Of a stretch of DNA of 64,000 nt, positions 1 through 8,595 are shown piece by piece. Below the pieces are notes generated by a model, which made no database searches, was not told the DNA's origin, and was given only the letters and a program-made list of their open reading frames with translations. Source of the DNA: Pohlia nutans (Eukaryota > Streptophyta > Bryopsida > Bryales > Mniaceae). A program made the position numbers and the translations under genes. The stretch covers positions 44,421,811 through 44,485,810 of the forward strand of contig CM040085.1 in NCBI GenBank assembly GCA_022496805.1, read 5' to 3'. How positions within the stretch are numbered: the stretch's first letter is position 1; each line of letters opens with the position of its first letter.

Positions 1-1
1 C

Positions 2-1075
2 ATTTCCCAGCAATGCGTCTTCAGTCTTCCGGCACTCTTTTCATCAGGGCTTCTCCCATTACCACCTCCTCCAGACAACTGCACTCCGTCCCTCAATCCA
101 AGTAGTTTGGAGCTCGGACAACCGCGGAGTGACGCCGAGGCAGTCGCGCGGCAAACGCCCGTGATGTCCTGCGTTTCTGGTAGCTCTCCGAGCCTGCGAG
201 TGGAAGACCTTCCAACTCACACTCTTCCGGATCTCGACCATTACTACTTGAAGATACATCGCGATATTCAAAACCCGCTTCTGCCGGACTGTGAATGCAT
301 CCTGTTCAATACGTTCCACGAATTGGAGGGGGAGGTTCTTGACGCCATGGCTGGACACTTGAACGCTCATGTGTTTGCCGTGGGACCTCTCGTCTTGGGC
401 ATAGCCGAAGCGGGCAGTGCATTGAGGCAAGAGGACCCTGTTGCGCTGTCCTGGCTGGACGGTCGATACCCGAACTCGGTGCTCTTCGTTTCGTTCGGGA
501 GTATCGCGACGGTATCGATAGAGCAGATGCGAGAGCTCGCTTACGGTTTGGAAACGAGCGGAGCCGCGTTTGTGTGGGTGGTAAGGACAGACACGATCGT
601 GGAAGAGGAGAAGGAAGAATTTGAAACGTGGTTCCCGGAGTTTGTGCTGCGGACGAGAGACCGGGGTCTGCTAGTACCCTGGGCGCCGCAAGCGGCCGTC
701 CTGGCGCATCCCGCGGTGGCCGCGTTCCTGACGCACTGCGGCTGGAACTCCACCATTGAAAGCATCGCGAGTGGCGTGCCGATGCTTGCATGGCCGAGAT
801 TCGGAGACCAGACGACGAATTGCCACTACATTACGCACGTTTGGAAGATTGGGCTTCAGCTTCAGGTCCGGAACGACCTGATTTCCAAGGAGGAAATCGA
901 CCGAAAGGTGAGGAAGATGATGGCGAAAGAGGACGAGGAGATCGATGCCATTTGGGCGAACTCGAGAAAGCTCGAGATGGCAGCAAAGAAGGCAGTTGCG
1001 AAAGGAGGTTCTTCACATGCCGCCCTGGCGAAGTTCGTGGAATTCATTGAGAGAAGGAGCAAGCAATCTTCATAA
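2..1075 (+). CDS. UDP-glycosyltransferase (family 1), 5'-partial
   Basis: C-terminal part of a plant family-1 UDP-sugar glycosyltransferase, a cytosolic enzyme that transfers a sugar from UDP to small acceptors. The frame is open from base 2 to the TAA at 1073-1075 (357 codons), so the start lies outside the window or behind an intron. Plant UGTs are usually 450-500 residues, so roughly 100-140 are missing, including the N-terminal catalytic histidine region. The strongest evidence is a perfect-length 44-residue PSPG box at 680-811, running from WAPQ through HCGWNS to a final DQ; the last Gln is commonly linked with UDP-glucose use (family knowledge). SFGS and ILFNTFHELE motifs lie upstream. 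The acceptor cannot be told. GC content is well above the flanking DNA. The last codons and 3' flank are duplicated just downstream. Confidence 0.9.
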   Translation: MSQQCVFSLPALFSSGLLPLPPPPDNCTPSLNPSSLELGQPRSDAEAVARQTPVMSCVSGSSPSLRVEDLPTHTLPDLDHYYLKIHRDIQNPLLPDCECILFNTFHELEGEVLDAMAGHLNAHVFAVGPLVLGIAEAGSALRQEDPVALSWLDGRYPNSVLFVSFGSIATVSIEQMRELAYGLETSGAAFVWVVRTDTIVEEEKEEFETWFPEFVLRTRDRGLLVPWAPQAAVLAHPAVAAFLTHCGWNSTIESIASGVPMLAWPRFGDQTTNCHYITHVWKIGLQLQVRNDLISKEEIDRKVRKMMAKEDEEIDAIWANSRKLEMAAKKAVAKGGSSHAALAKFVEFIERRSKQSS

Positions 1076-1240
1076 AAGAAAGCAAGCAAGCGAGCAATCC
1101 ACATTTATATAATCTACTGCCACTTCATGTTCTCGAAGCTTGTCATGGAGAAGTGATGGTTATGGAGCATAAGAGGCAGGCACTGGTAATCACGTTCTTC
1201 TCAAGACTTATAAGAATCTCTGAAATCCTTATTGTTGGCA

Positions 1241-1375
1241 TGTTCTTGGTCACATGTCGCCCTGGCGAAGTTCGTGGAATTCATGGAGAGGAGGAGAAAC
1301 CAAGCATCCTCATGAAATCTACCGCCTCTGTGTGACTCCACGTTTTCGAGGAATTGATGGTTGTAGAGCAAATGG
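1241..1375 (+). pseudogene. Duplicated 3' scrap of the UGT gene
   Basis: This stretch repeats the last about 20 codons of the upstream UGT gene plus part of its 3' flank. The frame reads ALAKFVEFMERRR then a stop, against ALAKFVEFIERRS in the gene. The following bases also align, for example GATGGTTRTRGAGCA in both. Nothing of the rest of the gene is present, so it is a local partial tandem duplication (unit 1 about 1008-1175) and cannot encode an enzyme. Confidence 0.8.
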
Positions 1376-2019
1376 ACCTTAAACCCTAAACCCCACCAGA
1401 CAAAAATTGTATAGCAAGCGTGACAGTTCCTCGATTCTAAAGTACCAAATGGCAAACGCATTATTCTGGCATCTGGTCAATATCAAGGAGAAGGTCATTG
1501 CATCAAGTCCAGTACACAACGTATATATGACCACCGAGCATTTCTCTGAAGTTGCAGACTGGGATATCTAGATTCACGCAGAACGCTTGGAATCGATGTT
1601 GTTGTCGGTTTCAAGATCTTTCCAATGACACCATGTGAGTTGCATTCGGAGCCTTTTTGACATTGAAATTGTCAAAAGAGAACACACATTTCGATAAAAT
1701 TGAATCTATTCACCGATTGAGTGCTGAAATACAATGGGGAGATGAGATGGAGAGATCGCCTTTAGTACGGTGGAATTGCTCAATTCTGTTGCAATTGGGA
1801 GTTATAGGCAATCTGATTTTTTGCGACAGGGAGTTAATTCCATTTTGATGTCCGCAAGAGGGAGTTCTGTCCATTGCGAGTTAGCCAAAATGGCCTTGAT
1901 GTTGTCCGCATCCAACTTCGGAATCTTGCACAATAAAGTCTTGGTGAAGTTAACTTTCGGTGAGCTTCCATAACAGATAGAAGAGCACTCCAACCATTGG
2001 TTTTGTTGGGCCATGTCTT
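1376..2019. other. Intergenic, no gene recognised
   Basis: AT-rich sequence between the UGT remnant and the first TTAA element. It holds a short telomere-like AAACCCTAAACCCC at about 1382 and small unrecognised open frames around 1657-1973. I see no domain or splice pattern. Confidence 0.5.
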
Positions 2020-3293
2020 TTTACCCTTTAACCCCTAAAGGACCGTAAGGCCCCCTGGGGACTTCTGAAGGTAGAAAAGTGCAAATTGGATGAGATTGTT
2101 CCAAAGAAGCCCAAATTTGCGGGGAGAGGACCCTGGTTGTTTTTGCGAGATGGATCCAATGGTTTTTTCCAATCAGAAAATGATGAAGTATTGGATTTTT
2201 GGCGAATTCTTTGAGTCGCCGGAGAGCTTTGAGCTGCTTCGATGGTCTGGCTGGGCAACGTTTTCGCAAAACCGCGCAGTTCCAGAGGAAACAAGGGAAT
2301 GAAATGAAGCTTTGAGCTTCCCCTGGTTCACATTGAATTTCCAGCTTGACTTTTTGACCTGGCTTTTTGGGGAGCTGGGCTCCTTGCTCTGACGGTACCC
2401 GAGTGAGCAACTTCTTCTGCAGTGAGGCCCACTGCGAGCTCTGGCATGATGGCCGGTTTTTTATTTTTTTATTTGTTTTTTCCATTTTCGTCACTGTTTG
2501 GAGAAGGGGTGAAGCTGGAGCGTGACCAAACTTTGGATCAGGCTTCAAAGCGAGTTGCACAAAGGGCAGTCCAAAAAATTTGCACTCCTTTGATCAATTT
2601 CATATGCTACTCACTGCAGACCCTCATATCTTCCAATCTAGACGTTAGAATTATGTGAAAAAAATTCCACGTCAAGATCATGATGTCCTTTACATATGGT
2701 AAAAATTTCAGCTTCTTTGGAGTACTTTTGAGCAATCCGATTTCAGCATATGTAGAAAGTACCCCCTGACCGAACATCATTCACCAATATTCTCAACGGT
2801 GGCATTTTCTCAAAAATTGTGCGATTTCGTTGATCTTTTTTTTGTACAAAAGCTATGTAAGTCTTCTTCAATTTCAACGGTGCCGATCGTCAAAATAACC
2901 CCACGCAAATGAGGAAATGAGCATGTTACACGAACTAGTCTTCAAAATATGAGCTAAGCTCAAAACCCCCCCGGTCCTTTAGGGGTTAACGTCCCGGTTC
3001 AACACTGTTTTCAAAGATTCGTTATAAAATGTTTGGTGTAAAAAGAAAATGGAGCTGATGTACAAAGCAAAGTTGTAAATGTCAATGTGAAGATCATCTG
3101 TATAGTTGGATTCATCATATTTATTATTAATATTTCTTAAATTAATTTTGCAAGGTTTTCTCTTGAAATTCAATTAAAAATCCCAATTTAACACTAAAAA
3201 ATTTAAAAAATATTGTAATGAAATTGGAATAACATGCACTACAAGATAGTATGGTTTCCATTATTTTATTCTACTTATTTTGGAAAATCTTGT
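2020..3293 (+). mobile_element. TTAA element, subfamily E (copy E2), interrupted
   Basis: Sequence 2990-3293 is clearly homologous to 34707-35006, the left 310 bp of the complete element E1. The expected left terminus is seen at 2020-2031 (TTTACCCTTTAA, first base changed), but it is cut off from the body by the 962-bp element H1. The right half is missing: at the position where E1 has TTAAGG, copy E2 runs into another element (A4). So this is a host element with two later insertions at TTAA sites. Confidence 0.75.
2028..2989. mobile_element. TTAA-flanked non-autonomous transposon H1 (962 bp)
   Basis: Bounded by an 18-bp perfect inverted repeat, TTAACCCCTAAAGGACCG at 2028-2045 and its complement at 2972-2989, in which the outer TTAA is the presumed target duplication. 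The right about 600 bp are homologous, in reverse, to H2 (17119-17709); about 370 bp near 2230-2620 are absent from H2 and are GC-richer. A 179-codon open frame on the minus strand (2021-2560) has no recognisable domain and runs through the terminus, so I do not call it a gene. It sits inside E2; removing it with one TTAA restores the E-type sequence. Confidence 0.8.
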
Positions 3294-3650
3294 TGAACCC
3301 CTAAAAGCCCGAGGGGTATTGAACAAAACATAAATGTGTTACAATATGTGCCTTCTTTATGTTTGATGAAGTTTAGTTCAATAGACAAAATGTAGGGCAT
3401 CATCTCTACAAATTATCTATACGGTCAAACTTCCAAAAAAAGCTGTAGATATTTTTTAATGAATTTAAAAGTATTACTCTTTGTACAATTGTATAAATTA
3501 TAATTTTCACTTTTAGAGTTTAAAAATTACCATGGTTAATTAACGTTGGTTTATCTATTGTAAACTTCAAAAAAGCAAAAGAAATGATGGAGGGAACATG
3601 ATTACTTTCCCCAAATAGCAAATTTTATAACAAAATAATACCACCAGGGC
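3294..3650 (+). mobile_element. TTAA element, subfamily A (copy A4), right half lost
   Basis: Begins TGAACCCCTAAAAG (TTAA with one change) at the spot where E1 has an intact TTAA, so it was inserted into E2. It aligns with A1 and A3 for about 350 bp, including the ACGGTCAAAC motif at 3421. The homology stops near 3650 without a right terminus. Confidence 0.65.
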
Positions 3651-3690
3651 CCATCCTATCTACGATACTTTGTTTCTTTTTAAAAAAAAA

Positions 3691-4224
3691 TTAACCTTTA
3701 AACATCAAGAGGGTCTTGGACAGGCAAGCTAAAGGAAAAATAAAATAAAGAAGGACTGCCTCCAACAGTCACCCCTTGAGTAACGTGAACAACCAATGAG
3801 AATTCTTCAAAGCCTCTATGAATAATGAATGGAGGGAATAGTGTCACTCCAAAATAATTCAATGAGGTTTTAGCTCTGTAGTGAGCTCTGCAATTCTAAA
3901 TTAAGAATAAAAAACAAAAAACAAAAATAAAAATAAAAAAGATTTTTTATTTATTTTTAAATCATTGTTGAACAATGCTAGCATATGGTGCCAGCTCTGG
4001 TATGCATCAAGGTCTCAAGCTGCCCGACTCCCTCCAATCCCTCCCTACCGGTTCTCTTTTCAATTCCCTTGGAATGTACAATTTACTAAAATAAGCGTAT
4101 TTTCTAAATTTAGCCTCACTTTTTCATCACCTTTCCAAAGCACCAATCCATTTCAATTTTGGTTGAGAAAATTCACTTTTTTCTTCATTATTCCTTTGAC
4201 GCTTGCTTTGACCTTTAAAGGTTA
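3691..4224. mobile_element. Possible TTAA element (534 bp)
   Basis: TTAACCTTTAAACATC at 3691 faces CTTTAAAGGTTAG at 4212-4224, giving a 12-bp inverted repeat apart from the degraded outer base. No second copy is present in the window, so the pairing rests on the termini and on the length near 550 bp alone. Confidence 0.35.
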
Positions 4225-4619
4225 GATTAAATTTCTTCTTTAATGAGGTTTAATTTGTATGAATTTTGTTTTTTTTTTTCTGTTTGCTTTCTTTTAAAAT
4301 ATAAATTAGTTTTGATTCTTTTAATTTTTGATAATTTTTGTTTCTAAGTTTTTTTTGAGTTTTGTTTAGTTTTATTTTTTGGTGGGACAGGGTTAGACTG
4401 GAGCTTCAAAGAATAGATTCGAGGGGGGGGGGGCACATGTCTGTTCAGTTGAGATTTGAGGTGCTTATCGGTTGACATTGATTTCAACCGGAGGCCGCAC
4501 AAGGAAGCTCAGTTGAACTGGGGAGCAAAATACTTAACTATGGTCCCCACAAGAGAGAGAATTTATCTACTATGGTCCCTACATACCAGTTGAATATTAC
4601 ACTACTTCACTCAACGATG
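4225..4619. other. T-rich spacer
   Basis: Poly-T-rich sequence with an 11-base G run near 4424. No gene or terminus is seen. Confidence 0.5.
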
Positions 4620-4765
4620 CTTGATTAAAACTAGACATTCTATTCTAAAATTAAAAAAACAATTTTTTCAAAGGAGAGAACATCATTAGTTTCCCAAATA
4701 GTAGATTTTATAACACTAGGTCAATATTGAGGTCTTTGTCTTTGAAAAATTCTCCTCACTGGAGT

Positions 4766-5314
4766 TTAACCCCTAAATGACAGAGGGGGTAAGGGCAAAA
4801 CCTAGATGTGTTACAAAATGTAATTTTTGCAACTTTGATGAAGTTTGGTCCAAAAGAGAAACCGAGAAGCATGATGTTTAGTAATTATCCGTACGGTCAA
4901 ACTTTCAAAAAATGTTTTAGATACTCGTTTAATGAATTTAGCATTTATTGTTGAGTATTCACAAAAACTACAAATTTTATTTTTAGAATTTGAAATTTCG
5001 TATGATTGGTTCAAATTAGACATTTTATTCTAAATTTTAAAAAGAAAAAGAAATTCAAAGGAGAGAGGCATCATCACTTTCCCGACATAGTAAGTTTTAT
5101 AACACTAGGACAATGTTGAAGTGTTTGTCTTTGAAAATTCCTCCTCAGTGGAGTTTAACTTGAATTGACATGATTCAAATTGGATTGGAAAGTAGACGTG
5201 ATTTCTTATTTGAAAATATATTTATATATTTTTTATAAAAAGAAATTCATCTTGGGCAGCCCGTAAAGAAAGGGCGGCAACCATAAAATGGTTGTTCCGT
5301 CACTTAGGGGTTAA
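4766..5314 (+). mobile_element. TTAA element A1 (549 bp, complete)
   Basis: Starts TTAACCCCTAAATGACAG and ends with the complement of TTAACCCCTAAGTGACGG. It aligns throughout with A2, A4 and, reversed, A3. The GTACGGTCAA motif begins at 4891, 125 bp from the left TTAA. It has no coding capacity. Its right TTAA (5311-5314) is also the left TTAA of C1. Confidence 0.85.
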
Positions 5315-5971
5315 CCCCTACACGTTCTCACCCCTCTCCAAATTTGGCAGTTTTGCAAAGATGCAGTACAAAATGCAATCCAGAGGGATATTTTTCACTT
5401 GATGTATGAATAAAAGTTGTACATTATGAATTTTAGATTCTATCCATACAGTTAGATTTGCGATTTAGATCACCGGTATTTTTGTATAAAATCGCAAATC
5501 TAACTGTATGGATCGCAAATCGCAAATCGATATTTGCAATTTGCGATTTAGATCACCGGTATTTTTGTATAAAATTTGAAACTTGAAATTGAAAATTATT
5601 TTGTAATTTGATTACGAATAAGATATTGACAATTTGTACATGAAATTTGTTGTGATTGGTTGAAATGTAATACTCTAAGTGTAGTGATTTTTGGAGATTT
5701 TTTGGTGGCTTAATTTTATGAGTTGACTTTGTGAAGAGCACTTTTACACTAAAATCTTTGAAATTTTGGGTGAATCACTACAACATGAAATGAGGCCTAA
5801 AAATTTCACAAATTATCCCCTTTCTAATCGGATCACACATGCATGAAGCTAATTTCCCATGAAATATATAGTAAAAATTCCACGCTCCAAAAAGTCAATG
5901 ACGGATGAAAAAACTGTGTTTGATTTTGTACATCGTTCACTTTTTGGACGGTTTGGATGTTTAAAGGTTAA
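5311..5971 (+). mobile_element. TTAA element C1 (661 bp)
   Basis: Starts TTAACCCCTACACGTTCTC and ends AAACATCC-type on the other strand with TTAA at 5968-5971. Homologous copies: C2 (44925-45473, reversed), C3 (56631-57115) and more distantly 6774-7364. It is about 110 bp longer than C2 because of an internal rearrangement near 5440-5570, where a GCGATTTAGATCACCGG block occurs twice with an inverted copy of its left flank between. Confidence 0.8.
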
Positions 5972-6123
5972 CTCGGATTGACATAATTCAAACTGTGTTG
6001 AAAAGTAGACTTGATTTGCTATTTGAAAATATTTTTTATTTTTTACATAAATATTTTTCTCATCTTGGGCAGTCTCTAAGAAAGGGGCTGCGATTATAAA
6101 ATGGTCCTTTGGTCACTTAGGGG

Positions 6124-6770
6124 TTAACCCCTAAACGCTCAAATGACCATTTTCTGGTTGTTGCCAAAACCTAACGGGCTGCCCGGAACAAAAAAAATAT
6201 ATGTTTTTGAAAAAATAAAGAATATTTTAATATACTACATCAAGTATACTCTCCAACACAATTTGAATTATGTCTATCCAAGTTAAACTCCACTAGGGAG
6301 AGTTTTCAAAGTAGATCACCTCAACATTGTCTAAGTGTTATAAAATTTGCTATTTGGGAAAGTAAGGATGTTCCCTCCATAATTTATTTTTATTTTTTGT
6401 AGATTACAATGGGTAAACAAAATTTAACTAATCATGCTAAATTTTAAACTCTAAAAGTGAAAACCATAATTTAATCAAATTTTCAAAGTTAATGCTTTTC
6501 AAATTCATTAAAAAATATCTAAAGTTTGTTTTGGAAGTTTGACCATATGGATAATTTGTAGACATGATGCCCTATATTTTGTCCATTGAACCAAACTTCA
6601 TCAAACATATGGAAGGCACATATTATATATATAAAGAACTCCGGGCTTGATTGAGACCGGTGTGAATAGAGTGTCTGTTTGTCCTACCCTTGATTTGATG
6701 CCCACAGGAGAGGCACATATTATAACACATCTATGTTTTGTCCAATACACCTCGAGCTCTTAGGGGTTAA
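6124..6770 (-). mobile_element. TTAA element A3 (550 bp plus a SINE insertion)
   Basis: A-type element in reverse orientation. The terminus TTAACCCCTAAACGCTC at 6124 shares its TTAA with the end of A2, and the other end is CTCTTAGGGGTTAA at 6767-6770. Without the 97-bp SINE insertion and its duplication the length is 550 bp, like A1. The conserved motif (CATATGGTCAAAC on the minus strand, near 6548) is then 125 bp from its end. Confidence 0.85.
6628..6710 (-). mobile_element. SINE-like fragment inserted in A3
   Basis: An 83-bp insertion flanked by a 14-bp direct repeat AGGCACATATTATA (6614-6627 and 6711-6724). Its body (TGTGAATAGAGTGTCTGTTTG) resembles SINE tails at 31395 and 20258. The long target duplication and truncated body fit target-primed retroposition. 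Confidence 0.75.
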
Positions 6771-6773
6771 GGG

Positions 6774-7364
6774 TTAACCCCTAAATGTACCAGGGTGTCC
6801 CTGGAATTAACAATTTGATCATAAAGTACTATTTAGAAGAATATTTTGGAATTGATATACAAATGAAAGTTGTAGATTTTGAATTTTAGATTCCATCTGT
6901 ACGGTTTGATTCACTAATACTATCACCTATTAATTATAAATTTTGAAAGTTAAAATTAAAAATTCCTTCTAAATTCATTACAAACAAAATTTTAATATTT
7001 TTTGAGTAAAATTTGTTGGAATGAGATACTCTTGAACGTGGTGAAATTTGTTGAAATGAGATACTCTTGAACGTGGTGATTCTTTGAAATTTTTGTGTTT
7101 CTTAAATCTACGACCTCATTTTTGCAAGGCCACTTTTGAACTACAGTCAATGCAATTTTGGCTTGGTCAACGACTTGACATACTTCTACATTTGTAATTT
7201 TAGAAAAATATGTATGACTAAATCCAACCGTTAGATAAGACAACAACTTGGTGAAGAATGTCCAAAAAAATGGATGACTTTCATCCAAGCATTGATGAGA
7301 ACGTGAGAAGGGTTTGAATCTGTTAGTCGTCCAGTTTCTGGACGCTGTGACGTTTAGGGGTTAA
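6774..7364 (+). mobile_element. TTAA element, C-related (591 bp)
   Basis: TTAACCCCTAAATGTACC at 6774 and the complement of TTAACCCCTAAACGTCAC ending at 7364. Only GGG separates it from A3. The interior block AAAGTTGTAGATTTTGAAT followed by GTACGGTTTGA at 6899 (125 bp from the end) aligns with C1. A tandem duplication of about 33 bp (GAGATACTCTTGAACGTGG twice) lies at 7010-7078. Confidence 0.75.
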
Positions 7365-8595
7365 TACACGCCACTACATAAACGAGTAGATTTATCCAAT
7401 CGTGCATTTCACAGCATATGGCATGGGGAATTACGAAACTTCCCTGCCTAAGATTCTGCCACAGAATTTTTAGTGAAGCAAAGAGCCTCAATCAATAAAT
7501 CTACCAACCTTGCTGCTGAAATTCAAGAAATCTGAAATAGTCATATCTTCAAGAAAGCAAAGCTGAATTGCATAAATTACACTGCACTGTAACAAGTCGT
7601 ATTGACTGAATCAAGGAAATTCAGATCCCAAGACCAAGGATCCAGTACAGCAATCGTCGAGACAAATGCTGGTCAGGTATGATTATGAAGCTTTTTCTAT
7701 ATTGGCACCCGCTTCATAAGTGAAGCTAGAATGAGGTCACCAACCCCAAATCTGCTATCACCAAAGCAACAGTACATTCAAGAAAACTTGCTCATATTGC
7801 TTGTACTGCAGAGATCAATACGATGATCTTAGATATGCTACCTGATGTTCATGAGCAGTACATGATGGTAGATGGAAGCAGACCTTCTGAGCCGAGAGGT
7901 TAACCAAATCAGCGAGTTCGAATGGTGGATGCAAAAGCCCTGTCTTGCAAAACCCACGTCCATCTTCTCGAGAATAAGAAGTCTTCCAATTAGAGCCCTG
8001 GATGCTGAAAGTCGAGTGCATAGAGTCCATCCACCTAAACGCCAGCCAGAAGATGTAAGAAGACTGGAGCAGGGTAGGGCTTCCAAACGGATCACAGTGG
8101 ATTGCCAATAGAACTAGGTAATGTGAAAGTACAGACTTGTTATGAGAAATAACATGCTGAGCATGGAAGTAGATGTTATTTCCATAGTGAAAAGCTGTAC
8201 TTCCATGTTAGTGGACATAACCTCAATGGTTAGATCCTGATCAATCATGCTCAATCAAAGGTCTAGAAAGGAGGACACCACAACGCTAAGCAAGGACAAG
8301 ATTATGAGGTATAACCATGCTCTCCATATCCAATTCTTGGTTGCCATATGGGCTCCATTGAGGTCGTGAAAGTGATCCTCACTTTCAAAACAAAGGTCAG
8401 CAATGACTGGAGAAAGCCTGCTACGACAATAACTGATTTTACATTGGCGTGCAATTTGCAACAAGCTAACACTCAATTGCACAAAAAGAAGGTTTTTGTA
8501 TAGTAAACTCACAAGATGGTCGTCATATACTCTGCAACGATGTGAAACTGCTCCGGACACCATGAGACTAAATGAAGCCACCTCTGAGATTTAAA
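7365..8595. other. 3' flank of the PPR gene, no separate gene recognised
   Basis: Moderate-GC DNA downstream (minus sense) of the PPR stop; part is probably its 3' UTR. A 108-codon minus frame at 8255-8581 ends in a hydrophobic stretch (LYLIILSLLSVVVSSFL), and overlapping frames of 79-97 codons occur at 7815-8111. None matches a family I know, and no paralogue occurs in the window. Confidence 0.4.

Larger units (their letters stand above)
4620..6127 (+). mobile_element. TTAA element A2, split by two later insertions
   Basis: The left piece (about 4620-4769) matches A1 up to GGAGTTTAA, and the right piece (5968-6127) continues with the next A-type bases (CTCGGATTGAC against A1 CTTGAATTGAC) to the terminus GTCACTTAGGGGTTAA. 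Between the pieces lie complete elements A1 and C1, both delimited by TTAA. The far left end of A2 is not recognisable. Confidence 0.8.

Noticed and set aside
306..791. A 161-codon minus frame in the UGT region
   Set aside because: Shadow of the UGT frame that carries the PSPG box.
1382..1396. Telomere-like repeat AAACCCTAAACCCC (also near 45960)
   Set aside because: One or two units only; common in plant leaders and spacers, not an interstitial telomere.
2021..2560. A 179-codon minus frame in element H1 as a possible transposase
   Set aside because: No catalytic motif, Pro/Lys-rich, and it runs through the terminal repeat into the flank.
6124..6770. TTAA elements as Tourist/Harbinger MITEs with TWA duplication
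   Set aside because: A 3-bp TTA or TAA duplication cannot account for TTAA being present symmetrically on both sides; TTAA, or TA within it, fits.
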